Assembly (NCBI GenBank): GCA_030762895.1
Contig: CM061062.1
Coordinates: 235,215,379-235,279,378 of the forward strand
DNA: 64,000 nt
From: Sophora flavescens
Taxonomy: Eukaryota > Streptophyta > Magnoliopsida > Fabales > Fabaceae
Reading direction: 5' to 3'
Shown here: positions 33,701 to 44,718 of the stretch, one piece after another
How the letters are laid out: each line of letters starts with the position of its first letter
How positions within the stretch are numbered: position 1 is the first letter of the stretch
Translations under genes and position numbers: made by a program
The notes under the pieces: generated by a model
Database searches by the model: none
Told to the model about the DNA's origin: nothing
The model's input: only the letters and a program-made list of their open reading frames with translations

Positions 33701-36488
33701 AACTCAAAATCCAATCAAAACAGTCACAACAATAACATCAATCAAACACATCAAAATAAACACACAAGGCATATAGTCATCATAACATAATTATCCCTCA
33801 GGATTTCTCCCCTTACCTAATTCGACGGATAGACAAAGTCTTTGTTTCCGCGTTGCCCAGAGCGAACTTCCTTTTTGCCCACCGCGTGCCGCAAGTCTAC
33901 GAATTAAGCGAATGACTTAAGTTAAAATAACAAAGTCACCTTATCTTTCTATGTATAAATTTTGGGCCATGGCTAAAAAAATGATGCTAGAGATGTCCAA
34001 TCTTTTAAAAATTCTTGGATTATATTTGATCCAAGACTTACTTTTATGTATACATATACTTTAATCCCATATTTTTATATTTTTAAATTAATCATTGGTT
34101 TATAGTCCATTTCATGCCAAAAATCTTTACTTGATCATGATAAAAGACATTATTTTTAAAATCATATTTTTCAGTCAAAATTTTGGGTGAACTCTTATAA
34201 AATCATTTTCAGAATAACAGTAGGTTTAAATTGTAATTGAGTATTCAAATGACCTTCAAAATCGTTGAAAATTTATTTGAAGGTACCCAACTCACATATA
34301 AACATATTTTAGTTGGTCTCATGTCAAAATTTGAAGGAATTAATTTATTAAAAATCCCACACTGCCTCTTTGTATAGGATTTTCCAGAAATCCGAGTTCA
34401 CCAACATGCAACTTTATGATATTGTTCCTCTTTATATACACATGTAAAAATCTCAAATCTTCAACCAAACTTTATTTATACTTTATTGTTAACCCATAAA
34501 ATTGTATAAAAGTTTTTAACTTTCAAAATCATATTTAAAATCATCATGCAACCAATTATGTTCTTAATTTCGCAGTCAGAAGTTGATTATACTTCGAGAG
34601 GTGTTTTAATCTATAAAATCTTATCCAAATATCTACATATTATATATCAAATTAAAACCCCAGAAGTATTCTTTTCAAATATGTATTTATTTTCCATAAA
34701 TACGTTCTTTATAAAAATTTATGGGCTTACGAATGAAGATATATCATGCTGCCAGAATCAAATTCTACCCATGTTTATCCACACCAAGTTATTATCTTCA
34801 CTCTAGCATCATCCTCAAGCCATAAAACCAACATGCAAGGGTCACAGACCCTCAAAAACATACATGCAAACATATAACAACCAAAAATAGTAACTATTAT
34901 TATCAAATAATGGTTCAAACAAAGAGTTGTGATAGGATCTTTAAGTCAAGCATGTGAGAATAACAAAAACATCTACTTTGCTCCACATATGGGTTTTCGG
35001 CCATCCTATCAAAATCGGTTTTAAAAAATTCTTTTGTGACATGCAAGTTCTTGAAATGATAGTAGAGATGAGTATAAGTGCGTGAAAATTAGTTCCATGC
35101 TCAAAAGACTTTGCTAAAGATTTTTCTTAAATTTTTTAGTTAAAACTATAAACATGCAAAATAAGAAAAGCGGCATGCATGTTGATGAAAAAGAGATTTC
35201 TGAGTAAATAAAGAGCAGAGAGGAGAGTTATACCCTTAGATGATGAAGAATGAATAGAAATGGTCCACAAGAAGCTTAAAAAAAGTTGACAACTTTGAGG
35301 ATGTAGCAGTATTTTGAGTGTATCTCACCATCTACTCATCCAAAAATTATAAAACTGGGTTTGTTGGAATGGTAAGAAAGATAGGCACAACTTTGTTGTT
35401 GAAGGTTTTGCTTGATTCGGGATATAACAGGGGTTAAAAGGGCCTTCTTTCTGTTGTTCTCGAGTTGCTGTGGATTTTGAGCAGTTTTGGTGTTTTGGGC
35501 ATATTTCCCAATATACTTATCCGTTTTTGATGCTCTTTAGCTCGTTGGAAATAGCAGAGGAAGAGGAACACCATTTATGGATGAAGTTTTTCGATTTTCA
35601 GAGCAGAAAAGGGTCAAAATTTCGGTATGATTTCGGTGAGCAAATGAGTGTGTGAGGAAAACTTATAGAGAAATGAAAATGTGAGAGTTGGAGTTGAGAA
35701 TGAGTATTTATAGAAGAGGGGGAGGGGGTGCAGCTGGGTAGAGGAAATTGGGAGGAGTTTTGATTTTTTGATTTTTTTATAATTTAAAACTTGATTTTTA
35801 ATTAAAATAAGACATTACTTGCATATATGGATAAAATGATGAAACGCAATAAATGAAAAAACTATTCACATCAAATCAACCAATTTATTTTCACATCAAG
35901 CCCCATTAACTCAGCACCTAATCCTTTTAAAATTATTTTGTTAAAATAAATATTGGTTTTAAATAATGGTTACTTGTAAAAATGAAAAAAAATAATTATG
36001 TTTAAGGTAATGATGATAGAAAATAAATGTAAACACTATTCATATCACTTCAAGTCTTTTCAATCTACAACTAATATATTTTAAATTAATTTGTTACGTT
36101 CCGATTTCATAAATTTCCCGATTGTGATAACCGATCGTATTATCTTTGCGAAACTTCACTCGGAAAAATTAATTTTGTAATATTTATAAATGAAAAAAAA
36201 ATAAGAATCATGGGAATTGTTACAAATATTTTAGGAAATCTACCGTTTTATTTTTTGAGTGGAAATTCGTTTTCTGGATCAGTAAAGTCTTACTGACAGT
36301 GAAAACGTAAACCGTTTTCGTCTGAAATTTCCACTGTAGTTTTTCTAAAATAAAATAAGCTACTTAAATCTAAATATTTATTTATCAAAATAAATTTTTC
36401 TCTAAATTAAATTAATAATTACACATACACATACACATACATAAGCACAGATCATTAAGAAACAGAAAAATCGGGGTGTTACACAATT

Positions 36489-36908
36489 GCCTTGAACAAT
36501 TTCTATATTTTTATTCACTTCAAAAACCAGAGAAGAATATTTATAGTGGCCTTCATCGGAGTTTTGATTTGACATTTCTCGCAGAGTTTCGATTTGCCAT
36601 TTCTCGGACCGAACAAAAATGTAGAGATCCCTTCATCTCCATAACTCTACCCATGCCCCCCACGCCGTCGTGCCTCTCCGACGAAACGCCGCCTTGCCCC
36701 TGCGCCATCGCGAGTCTGTGTGCAGAGCAACCACTATTTCCTCCCGCCGTGCCACAGTAACCTTTTTTCCGCCGCGCCATTCAGCCTTAACCACCAGAAG
36801 CGCACTCCTTATGCCATCACTGTAGATATGATCGTGGCCTTGGCCTCTGCCGTGGACACACAACCAAAGTAACCATGCCACTATCGACCTCGCCTCCGCC
36901 GCCATCAT
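36489..36908. other. GC-rich stretch between solo LTR and SINE, possible captured DNA
   Basis: 36560-36905 is much richer in C and G (CCGCC, GCCGTC words) than its surroundings and has open frames on both strands, none recognisable. It may be a captured gene piece or a 5' UTR-like exon. There is no evidence for a working gene. Confidence 0.3.
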
Positions 36909-37100
36909 TTTTTTTTTGTCAATGACAAGGAGTATCCCGCCGGAAGCGGGTACTAATCTCCTGTGGGGGAATGAATAGCACCTGAAGGCGGGAAACCCCC
37001 TCAGTGGAAATTCGCTCCATATGCAAGAACTGAGATTCGAACTCCAGCCACCTGGTTAAGGGACACAAGTCCACCACCACTTGTGCCAACCTCTGTTGGT
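36909..37100 (-). mobile_element. tRNA-derived SINE-like element
   Basis: On the minus strand it reads GTTGGCACAAGTGGTGG (box A-like, about 37080-37095), then GGAGTTCGAATCTC (box B-like, about 37030-37045), a tRNA-unrelated body with CCCGCCTTCAGG and CCCGCTTCCGGCGGG, and an A-run tail (T-run 36909-36917 on the plus strand). This matches the structure of plant SINEs transcribed by RNA polymerase III. Target duplication not resolved. Confidence 0.6.
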
Positions 37101-37391
37101 AACCAAGCATAATGTTTGGGTTGTTCTTTTTTCTTTCTTTCTTATTCATCGTGTAAAATCATTTGCCAACTGTACAATCTCCGTTAGATTTTGGATGGAA
37201 AAGTGATGGAGGGACTAAAATTGCATAACTAAAAAAATACGAGGACCAACATCGCATGAAAAAAAAGTCGGGGGACTAAAATCACACATCAAAAAAAGTC
37301 AAGGGATCAAAATTGCATTTAAGCCCAATGATTAATGACCAAGTTTGTTGGGTGGGAAAAGGACATTGTTTAAGGAATATAAATAAGGTAA

Positions 37392-37594
37392 AAGTTTAAT
37401 TGGTATATACTGTCACTGTAAAGTTTTTTACACTGTCAACCAATCACAAATCATGAAATGAATGACTTTTAAAATGATTTGGATAAGAATCAAATATTTT
37501 CAATAACGTGACAATTTATTATTGATTGACAGTATAAAAAACTTTTACAGTGACAGTGTAAAGGTAATTGAATATTGAAATATCAATTAAACTC
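37392..37594. mobile_element. MITE, second copy of the 28423 family
   Basis: Same terminal phrase (AAGTTTAATTGGTATA at left, its complement with TATCAATTAAACTC at right) and the same internal ACACTGTCAACCAATCACAAA segment. Flanks ATAAGGTAA and TTAAGGTGA look like a worn 9 bp target duplication. Confidence 0.8.
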
Positions 37595-37599
37595 TTAAG

Positions 37600-38050
37600 G
37601 TGATTGATTATTGGAATAATCTTTTTGACCCAATCCCATATTCCAAACATTATATTAGCAAATATCAGACGACAGACGCCTCTGCTTATTGACCGAACTT
37701 GATGCAGATGTTTGATCCAGTTAGGTATGTCAAACACTTGATTAACATAAACTCAATAATTAGCATGCTTGACTTTTCTCTTTTCAAATGTTGAATCAAT
37801 TTAAAATATTTCAACACTTGCATAGTTGCATTATTTTTTAATCTTATATTGTCTATCCTTTACAACCTTGGATTATTGACTTTTCAATGTTACTAATTTC
37901 TGTCCTACCTACTTCAAGTTGAACAATGTTATATTGTTACATCCATTGTTATTTGAAGTATTTTAATACTATCTGGGTTCCAAGTTACAAAAAAAATAAT
38001 TTAAAAATTTGATTCCAATTATTTGTGCATATATTAATATATGAAACCAA
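37600..38050. other. A/T-rich spacer upstream of the DUF26 pseudogene
   Basis: No repeat or gene recognised. It could hold the old promoter of the following pseudogene. No TATA box is called with confidence. Confidence 0.3.
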
Positions 38051-38068
38051 GTCTCTAAAGCATAAACT

Positions 38069-38881
38069 ATGTTGATCAAATGCAGTGGTGGTAGCAGGAG
38101 AAAAATGTTCTTTCAATGGTTGTTTCCCATCAAATTGATATACCTTCTTTGCTTTGTTGCTGCCCAAAAACCTAACAATACAGAATCACTTCATTATAGA
38201 GATGCTTGTTTGGACCAATCTTCTGTTCCTCCCTCTACCACATACCAAACCAACCTCAACAATTTGATCTTTTCACTCGCACCTGATTCTGCTTCCAGCA
38301 ATGGTTTTGGTAATAGAACTGCTGGCAGTAGTGATCAAGGCAACATGGTTTATGGACTCTACCTTTGCAGGGGTGATGTGAACACTAGCCTTTGTCACTC
38401 GTGTCCAAAACTCTAGCAAATTGCTCAAACAGCACTGCCCCAATAATGCTTCAGCTATTTTGTGGTACCCCTTTTGTCTATTGAGGTACTCAAACAAGAA
38501 TTTCTTTGGCAAACTCACCTTACCACCTAGGATTCCTATGTTTGATGCAAAGCAAAATTATACTAGTGCTGGTGAATTTGATAGTGATGCTAGGATTTTG
38601 ATGAATGGTTTGATACAAATGGGGTCAGAGGCTTCTTTAATGTTTGGGACACATATGTTCAACATAAATGGTACTCAGAGAAGGTATGGTTGGGTGCAGT
38701 GCAGCAGAGATGTTACTAGTGAGGAATGTAGAACATGTTTGAGTAATTTGCTTGATGATGTTGAAGATTGCTGTGAGGGGAAAAGGGTATGGCGTGTGTT
38801 TTCTCCAAGTTGTATTATGATGTATGAAACATAACCATTCCTTTTGAATGATGCACAACACGATGCGCCAGTGCATCAGCA
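38069..38881 (+). pseudogene. Cysteine-rich receptor-like kinase / secretory protein (two DUF26 domains), broken
   Basis: DUF26 (Gnk2-type) proteins are secreted or plasma-membrane stress and defence proteins. In CRKs two extracellular DUF26 domains precede a membrane segment and a kinase. ATG at 38069. A hydrophobic signal-like stretch (FPIKLIYLLCFVAA) is followed by the first DUF26 domain with C-x8-C-x2-C (CRGDVNTSLCHSC). A small deletion near 38402 shifts the frame so that it ends at TAG. The other frame continues from 38421 with NASAILWYPFCLLRYS and a second domain with CSRDVTSEECRTC. TAA at 38832 stops that too, although similar sequence continues to CATCAGCAAG with a GT donor at about 38882, the usual first exon end in CRKs. 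Transmembrane and kinase exons are absent. The neighbouring sequence is a retroelement LTR at 38956. Confidence 0.85.
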
Positions 38882-38955
38882 AGGTATAAGTTTAATTCTT
38901 TAATCTACTCATTTCACTTCATTTCATACTAATGTTTTGTACTATTCATGTGTGA

Positions 38956-39769
38956 TGTGATCAAGACATAGATCACTAACATTTTAGGCTCATTCTTTGA
39001 TTTCAATTGTTAAAAATTCAATATCAAACACAAACAAGAACAATTGATATGTAGCTTGATCTTTAAGTGAAGAATAAGAAAAACAAGAGGAGTAGAAGAG
39101 GATAACAATTGATATATGAACTAGAAAGTAAATTGCAAGAATTAAAGAGCAAGAATTAAAGAACAAAATATAAAATGGAAGAGGTAGAGAAGAGGAAGAA
39201 TGACGCCATAATTGAATCATCTTTGGGAAGAAGATTGAATTGATAAGCCAAAGGAGGATTCACCACTTGAATATAGAAATTCAAGATAAGAATCAATGGT
39301 TCAACTCATGAACCAAGAAGAGAAGAACTCTCAACTCTCTATAGAAATCTCACGTGTGAGAAAACTCAATTGTATTCAAACTTCTAAAATGATTTACATG
39401 AAGCCTATTTATAGGCTTATCCTACTTAAGGTGCAAGTTAGTGTAACTTGAAGTGCACCTCTTTAAGTCCTAATGGGCTTGGAACACTCATAAGCCCAAT
39501 TACAAGCCTAACTAAATCAAAACCCGTACAGAATTTCGTGCTAAATTTGTATCCCAATTTTAGTCATGATAGACACCGAATAAGATCTTGAGTCAAAATA
39601 ATATTTGTAGATAATCTTATAAGCTTTTCAACGCATCCAAGATCACTTCAATCGGATATCTACAACTCAAGAAACAGCCAAAATAGTGAAGCAGGTTTGA
39701 TTTGGATTTGCTTCAAAGTTGATTTGCCCCTATTGGCCCATTAAGGTTGTGCTTCCTAGGATCACATCA
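38956..39769 (-). repeat. 3' LTR of the Reina-like element (814 bp)
   Basis: TGTGATCAAGACATAG ... GGATCACATCA. Directly repeated at 46199-47072 with about 90% visible agreement and a 60-odd bp difference near 46700 caused by a duplicated CTTAAGGTG-type phrase. Confidence 0.85.
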
Positions 39770-39780
39770 TCCCCTCCTTG
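39770..39780 (-). promoter_or_regulatory. Polypurine tract (minus strand)
   Basis: TCCCCTCCTTG on the plus strand, purine-rich on the minus strand, directly inside the 3' LTR. Primes plus-strand synthesis in LTR elements. Confidence 0.65.
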
Positions 39781-39914
39781 AAGAAAATTCGTCCCGGATT
39801 TTAATCCTACATTAAAGAGAAGATGTTTAGGTTTATTTTGTTATAAAGATCCTAAATTTTGGGAAGGAAACTCCCTTATTTGGGAAGGAAACTCCCTTAT
39901 TATCGTTGTAATTT

Positions 39915-40456
39915 TCAACCCATCCTCCCGGATAAAAAAACTACCCTTTTGAAAACAAGTTTTGTGAGCAACCCTTTCAAATATTTTCCACAAGGTGTAA
40001 TCTCTTCAAGGTTGTTTGGTAATGGTTGTCCACTATTGAGAGAAGCATGTGGAAAGATATTGAATTTGTCTTGTAGTTCTCTCAAAGAATGGGAACCTTG
40101 ATGGATGTGCATTAGTTTCATTGTTTTTATTTTCGAAGTAGATTTAATGCATATAGATAAAGTAGAAGTGTTAGTAGGCAAGCAAATATCATTAGTTTTA
40201 AAATCATTTATTGGTTGCCCTACTAAGAAAGCATCATTTACCTCTCTTTTAACCTTATTAATATGCACACTTTCAGCACTTTCAACATAGCCCATAAATT
40301 CCACCTTGGTGGTGCAAAAAGTGTATTTTTCAAGATTAGCAAAATGTTTTTCTTTCATAAGTAATAACAAAACACATTTTAATTGTTCAAGAAGATTTTC
40401 TTGCGTTTTGCTATGTACCAAGATAGCATCATTGGAGATTGCCACAAGCCTTTGAA
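39915..40456 (-). pseudogene. Reverse transcriptase fragment, Reina-like gypsy
   Basis: Minus-strand frame with DAILVHSKTQENLLEQL (the palm motif region, where family members usually have DDILVYSK; the first aspartate is replaced here), then FANLEKYTFCTTKVEFMGYV, the block after the catalytic loop. Beyond that the frame (PINDFKTNDICLP and on) no longer follows RT order, consistent with an internal deletion. The N-terminal side is cut by the Helitron end at 40457. Confidence 0.7.
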
Positions 40457-43400
40457 TCTATACTAATATAAAAGTTGGATAGACAATTTTACTGTACATA
40501 CACAAGTTAGCACTAGGATTTTTTGCCTTTTTTTAAAAAATAAAAATAAATTGTTTTTAAAAAACTTAAATTTTTATTTTACTTTTTTTTAAGTTTATTT
40601 TTTTCATTTTTTTTTGTTTTAATTTTTTTTTATGTTTTCCTTAATTTTTTTTATTTTTTTCCTAATAAATTGTTTTTTGCTAATACTTTTTTTTTGAATT
40701 TATTTGTATACACTGACAGTGTAAAGTTTTTTTACACTGTCAACCAATCATAAATTAGCAAACGGTAAAAGTAGAGTTGTCATGTTCTTGATATTTTAGT
40801 TTTTATATACTTATATTTTAATGTATATATAATTTAATATTTTTTATATTTTTTATTTATATATTTTTTATTATTTTTCGGTTCGAACCGAATCAAACCA
40901 AACCAATTTTAAATGGTTCGGATATTGTTGTTGACTTTTTAAAGTTTAATTTTTTTTTTTTGTTTTTAATTATTTTTAGCCAGGAAAGGTAGCAAAGCTA
41001 CCCTGTTCTTCGAAAAAGTTTAGGGTCGTAAGACTCGAACCAATAATTCGATATATTTGAAAATCCGATCCAACCAATTAAATTGGTTCATTTTTTTTCT
41101 TTTTTATGCACGACTCAGAATTGAACCAAACTCAATGTTTATTAATTCGGTTATTTTGAAACCGAACCAATTACTATATTTTAATATTTATATATATTTT
41201 AATATTCAATATGTATATCACTTTATTAATTAACAATTTTTCTTCTACTATTCCTACAACAGTAGAAGGAATTGTCAACTGATGGATTATTTAAATTTAT
41301 TTATTTATTTTTTAAACATATATTCTTTATAATATTTTTAAAAACTTATTTTTTTCCCCGAATTAGTTTTTTTCTAATTTTATTTTTTTGAAATGATTTT
41401 TTTAAGAATATTTTTGTTTTCTAATTAATTGTATTTTTCTAATTTTTTTGAATATTTTTTCTAACTATTATTTTCCAATTTTTTTAAAAATATTTTTTAT
41501 ATAATGTTTTCTAATTTTTTTATAATTTTTTCCTAATTTAGTTTTTATAAAAAAATTTAAAATTTATCTTTTACTAATTTTTTTAATTTTTTTACAATAT
41601 ATGTTTTTTCTAATTAATTTATATTTTTTATAATTAATTTTATTTTTATAAATTTATAAATTTATTTTTTAAATATTTTTTTAAAATTTATTTTTGTCCT
41701 ATTTTTATAAATATATTTTGTCATATATTTTTTTATAATTAGTTTTCATTTAATTATTTTCTAATTTACTTTTTTATTTTTCCTTTTAAAATATTTTTTT
41801 ATAAATAATTTTTTTAATGTTTTCCTTATTTTTTAAAATTTTTTCCTGATAATATTTTTTTTGCTAATAGTTTTTTTTTTAATTTATTTCTATAAATTGA
41901 CAGTGTAAAGTTTTTTTTACACTGTCAATCAATAATAAATTGGCAAACAGTAAAGGTAGAGTTGTCGTGTTCTTGATCTTTTAATTTTTATATACTTATT
42001 TTTTAATGTATATATAATTTAATAGTTTAAAATTTAATATTTTATATATTTTTTATTTATATATATATATATATTTTTCGGTTCGAATCGAATCAAACCA
42101 AAGTAATTTTAATTGGTTTGGATATTGTTATTGACTTTTTAAAGTTTATAATATTTTTTGTTTTTAAATATTTTTAGCCAGGAAAGGTATCAAAGCTACC
42201 GTGTTCTTCGAAAAAGTTTAGGATCGTAAGACTCGAACCAATAATTCGTTGAATTTGAAAATCTGAAACAATCAATTAAATTGGTTCCTTTTTTTTTTTC
42301 TTTTTTATGCACGACTCCGAATTGAATCAAACCCAATGGTCATTGATTCGGTTATTTTTGAACCGAACCAATTACTATATTTTAATATTTATATATATTT
42401 TAGTATTCAATATGTATATCACTTTATCAATTAACAACTTTTCGTCTACCGTTCCTGTAACAGTAGAAGGAGTTATCAACTGGTAGATTATTTTGGATTA
42501 TTTAAATTTGTTTTTTAAACATATAATATTTTTTTAAAATTTTTTTTCCCGAATTAGTTTTTTTCAAAATTACTTTTTTTTAAAGTGTTTATTTTTATAT
42601 TTGATTTTTATTTTTTTTGTTTTATTATTAATTTTTTTTCTAATTGTTTTGAATATTTTTTTCTAATTATTTTTTTCCTATTTTTAAAATATTTTTTTAT
42701 ATACTTTTCTACTTTTTTTATTTTGTTTTCGAATTATTTTTTTTCCTAATTTACTTTTTTATTTTTCTAATATCTGCATTGACATAAATAGAGGTAGAGC
42801 TATTCATAATTTGTATTTTTTTTCTATATCATTGCCTTTGTTTTTTCTATTTTAAATAATAAATCTATATCTATACTAATTAATAATGGGAAATGCTGAT
42901 TTTAGTGTAGCACAATGATGCAAGCCACATGTCAAGTGATGAATTTTTTTTTTAATTTTTTTTTTCTAAAATTTATATATATTTTTTGTTTTAAAATATT
43001 TACAAACCAGTAAAGGAACAATGTTTTGGGAGTCAAACACAACAATCTCTGAATTGACATAAATAGAGGTAGAGCTATTCATATTTTCTAATCTATTTTT
43101 TCTACATCCTTGCCTTTGTTTTTTTTATTTTAAATAATAAATCGATATCTATACTAATTAATAAGGGGAATTGATGATTTTTTAATAAAGTGACATGTGT
43201 CTGCACCACATGATTTAAGAGGATTAGTTGATCATTAGTAATTAGTAATAATCAAAGAGGAACACTTAACACATAGTGTTACATTACGTATTGTAATATC
43301 ATTTTAAAATAAAATAATATTCAATTCTTTGCACTCAAATTATAGATAAAATTGTTTCAAGGTTTTTGCTGATCACTGCTGTCTATAAATAAAAAGTCTT

Positions 43401-43622
43401 GGAGATGAATGAGTACCACCATTATGGGTGAGAAGGAAATATTGAAAGCAATGTGTTAAATAAGTCAAGAAAATGTTTGAGATAGTGGACTTAATTTGGG
43501 ATAAATGAAAAAAAAAAAGTTTCGTACATATAGAGACGCAATTCAAGTTATTAATGATAACAATGCTATCAATAATAATAGTAATTGATGATCCGTGCAT
43601 CGCACGGATTCAAAAATACTAG
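40457..43622 (+). mobile_element. Non-autonomous Helitron, 3166 bp
   Basis: Starts TCTATACTAATATAAAAGTT after an A and ends ATTCAAAAATACTAG before a T, with no target duplication, the rolling-circle Helitron pattern. A hairpin with an 8 bp stem (ATCCGTGC 43591-43598, GCACGGAT 43602-43609, loop ATC) lies 13 bases before the end. No Rep/helicase is encoded. The body is A/T-rich and contains an internal duplication of about 1.2 kb (about 40690-41560 against 41880-42770), MITE-type TGACAGTGTAAAG hairpins at 40714 and 41899, and two further internal TCTATACTAATTAATAA-type starts (about 42873 and 43148). It interrupts the Reina-like element. Confidence 0.9.
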
Positions 43623-44718
43623 TTTCTCTAGTTTCTTTAGAAGTGACTTGAAGTTTATCCAAAAGAAACTCAAAGGTAGTAGGTAAAGAAAAAGATGGAA
43701 GAGACTTGTTACAAAAATTGTGGGAGTAAAGCAAACACAATGGATGAGTTTCCAAAAGTATTTTCTTTACTTCATTTTCCTTTAAAGCTATGCATTCTTT
43801 GCCATCTTGTTCTTTAACCTTATGGTTTTCGCAAAAAGTTTTGCTCACTTGTGCCAATTGTCTTTTCCATATTATTTGGTGGCACATTCTTTTTTTTTTT
43901 TTTTTTTTGCATTTATATCTTTTTCTTCTTTGTCACTCTTGGCTTTTCTCTCAAGCTCCCTTTTTTTCTCTCATTTTCTTTTGATCCTTACTAATTTCAT
44001 TTGTAAAGAGGGGTACAAGAGTGATATTTTTGTTGTGGTGTATAGAAGGAATAGAAAGGGTAGAAGTGGAAGGTTTAGAGTTAGGAAATGTGGCCTTTGA
44101 TCCACTTTTACCAACAACGTCATATTGGTTTGATGAGTCACCCTCCTTCTTAAAGGAGTTCTTTCTCTTCACTTGGGCTTCAACCTTCATTGCATGGTGT
44201 AGGTCTCTAGTGTAGCTTGAAGGAACATATCTTTTTCTCAAAACCCTATTCATTTCTCTCCAAGTACTAATTGGTTCCTCATCATACCTTCTTCTCTCTT
44301 TACACAATTGATCCCACCAAATTAAAGCATAATCATGAAATCCTAGACTAGCTACCTTTACTTTCTTTTCTTCACTATAGTAGTAGCAAGAGAATATGTG
44401 CTCCAATTTAATCTCCCATTCCAAGTAAGTAGCGGGATCACTTTTCCCATGGAAGCTAGGGATCTTCACCTTCACATTATGCAACTTGTCATCCTTCTCA
44501 TTCCTTCTTCCTCTATGTTCATGTCTATGTCTCCATCTATCAAATCAAGGTCTATGTTCATTGTCTTCCAAATTTGATGAACCTCTATGTGAGTTGTCAT
44601 GCCTTGATCCTTTTTTGTTCTCAAGTACTTCTAATCTTTCAAACACTCTTTTTAAGTTCCTTGTTCTTGGCAATGATGGAGGAGAATCTTTATTGTCTTC
44701 TTCATGTAGTGAAGTCAT
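43623..44718 (-). pseudogene. Gag region of the Reina-like gypsy element, broken
   Basis: The likely start is the minus-strand ATG at 44718 (TSLHEEDN). A charged leader with LKRVFERLEVLENKK is followed by a stop near 44549, then the capsid domain 44484-44110: VKIPSFHGKSDPATYLEWE, KVASLGFHDYALIWWDQLCK, VLRKRYVPSSYTRDLH. These are the conserved blocks of Reina-type chromovirus gag. A serine/lysine-rich stretch follows, and the frame ends near 43951 by a T-run-associated shift. 43887-43630 continues with a lysine- and leucine-rich frame typical of the region before protease. No zinc knuckle seen. Not functional. Confidence 0.75.

Larger units (their letters stand above)
31475..36483 (-). mobile_element. 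Gypsy family A-type solo LTR, 5009 bp
   Basis: Starts CGTAACACCCCTTGGGCATTA (the terminal T of TG mutated to C) and ends AAAATCGGGGTGTTACA. Target duplication CAATT at 31470-31474 and 36484-36488. The left 80 bases closely follow 7192-7275 (GCGGAAATAAATTAAAAGAAA, TTTCGGAAA), so it is a relative of family A on the minus strand. No retroelement genes are inside. The whole 5 kb is gene-free LTR sequence, and short open frames within it are unsupported. Confidence 0.9.
29549..37326. mobile_element. Class II-type element with about 140 bp TIRs, 7.8 kb with nested insertions
   Basis: The left arm 29549-29688 (CGGCTTAAACGCAATTTTGG... to AAAATCTAA) is repeated in inverted orientation at 37184-37326 (TTAGATTTTGG ... 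AATTGCATTTAAGCCC). The arms contain internal short repeats of the TTTTAGTCC/GGACTAAAA type. AATGATT lies directly outside both ends (29542-29548, 37327-37333), a likely target duplication of 7 bp, possibly a worn 8 or 9 bp one. No transposase is visible. Superfamily (hAT or Mutator) is not decided. Its interior holds a Helitron, a solo LTR and a SINE-like sequence, leaving little of its own. Confidence 0.65.

Noticed and set aside
36476..36908. GC-rich frames on both strands as a possible gene
   Set aside because: No recognisable domain or splice structure; kept only as possible captured DNA.
40981..41060. tRNA-like or SINE box B sequence (GACTCGAACCAA) in the Helitron, also at 42230
   Set aside because: No box A at the right distance and no A-tail; it is part of the duplicated Helitron body.
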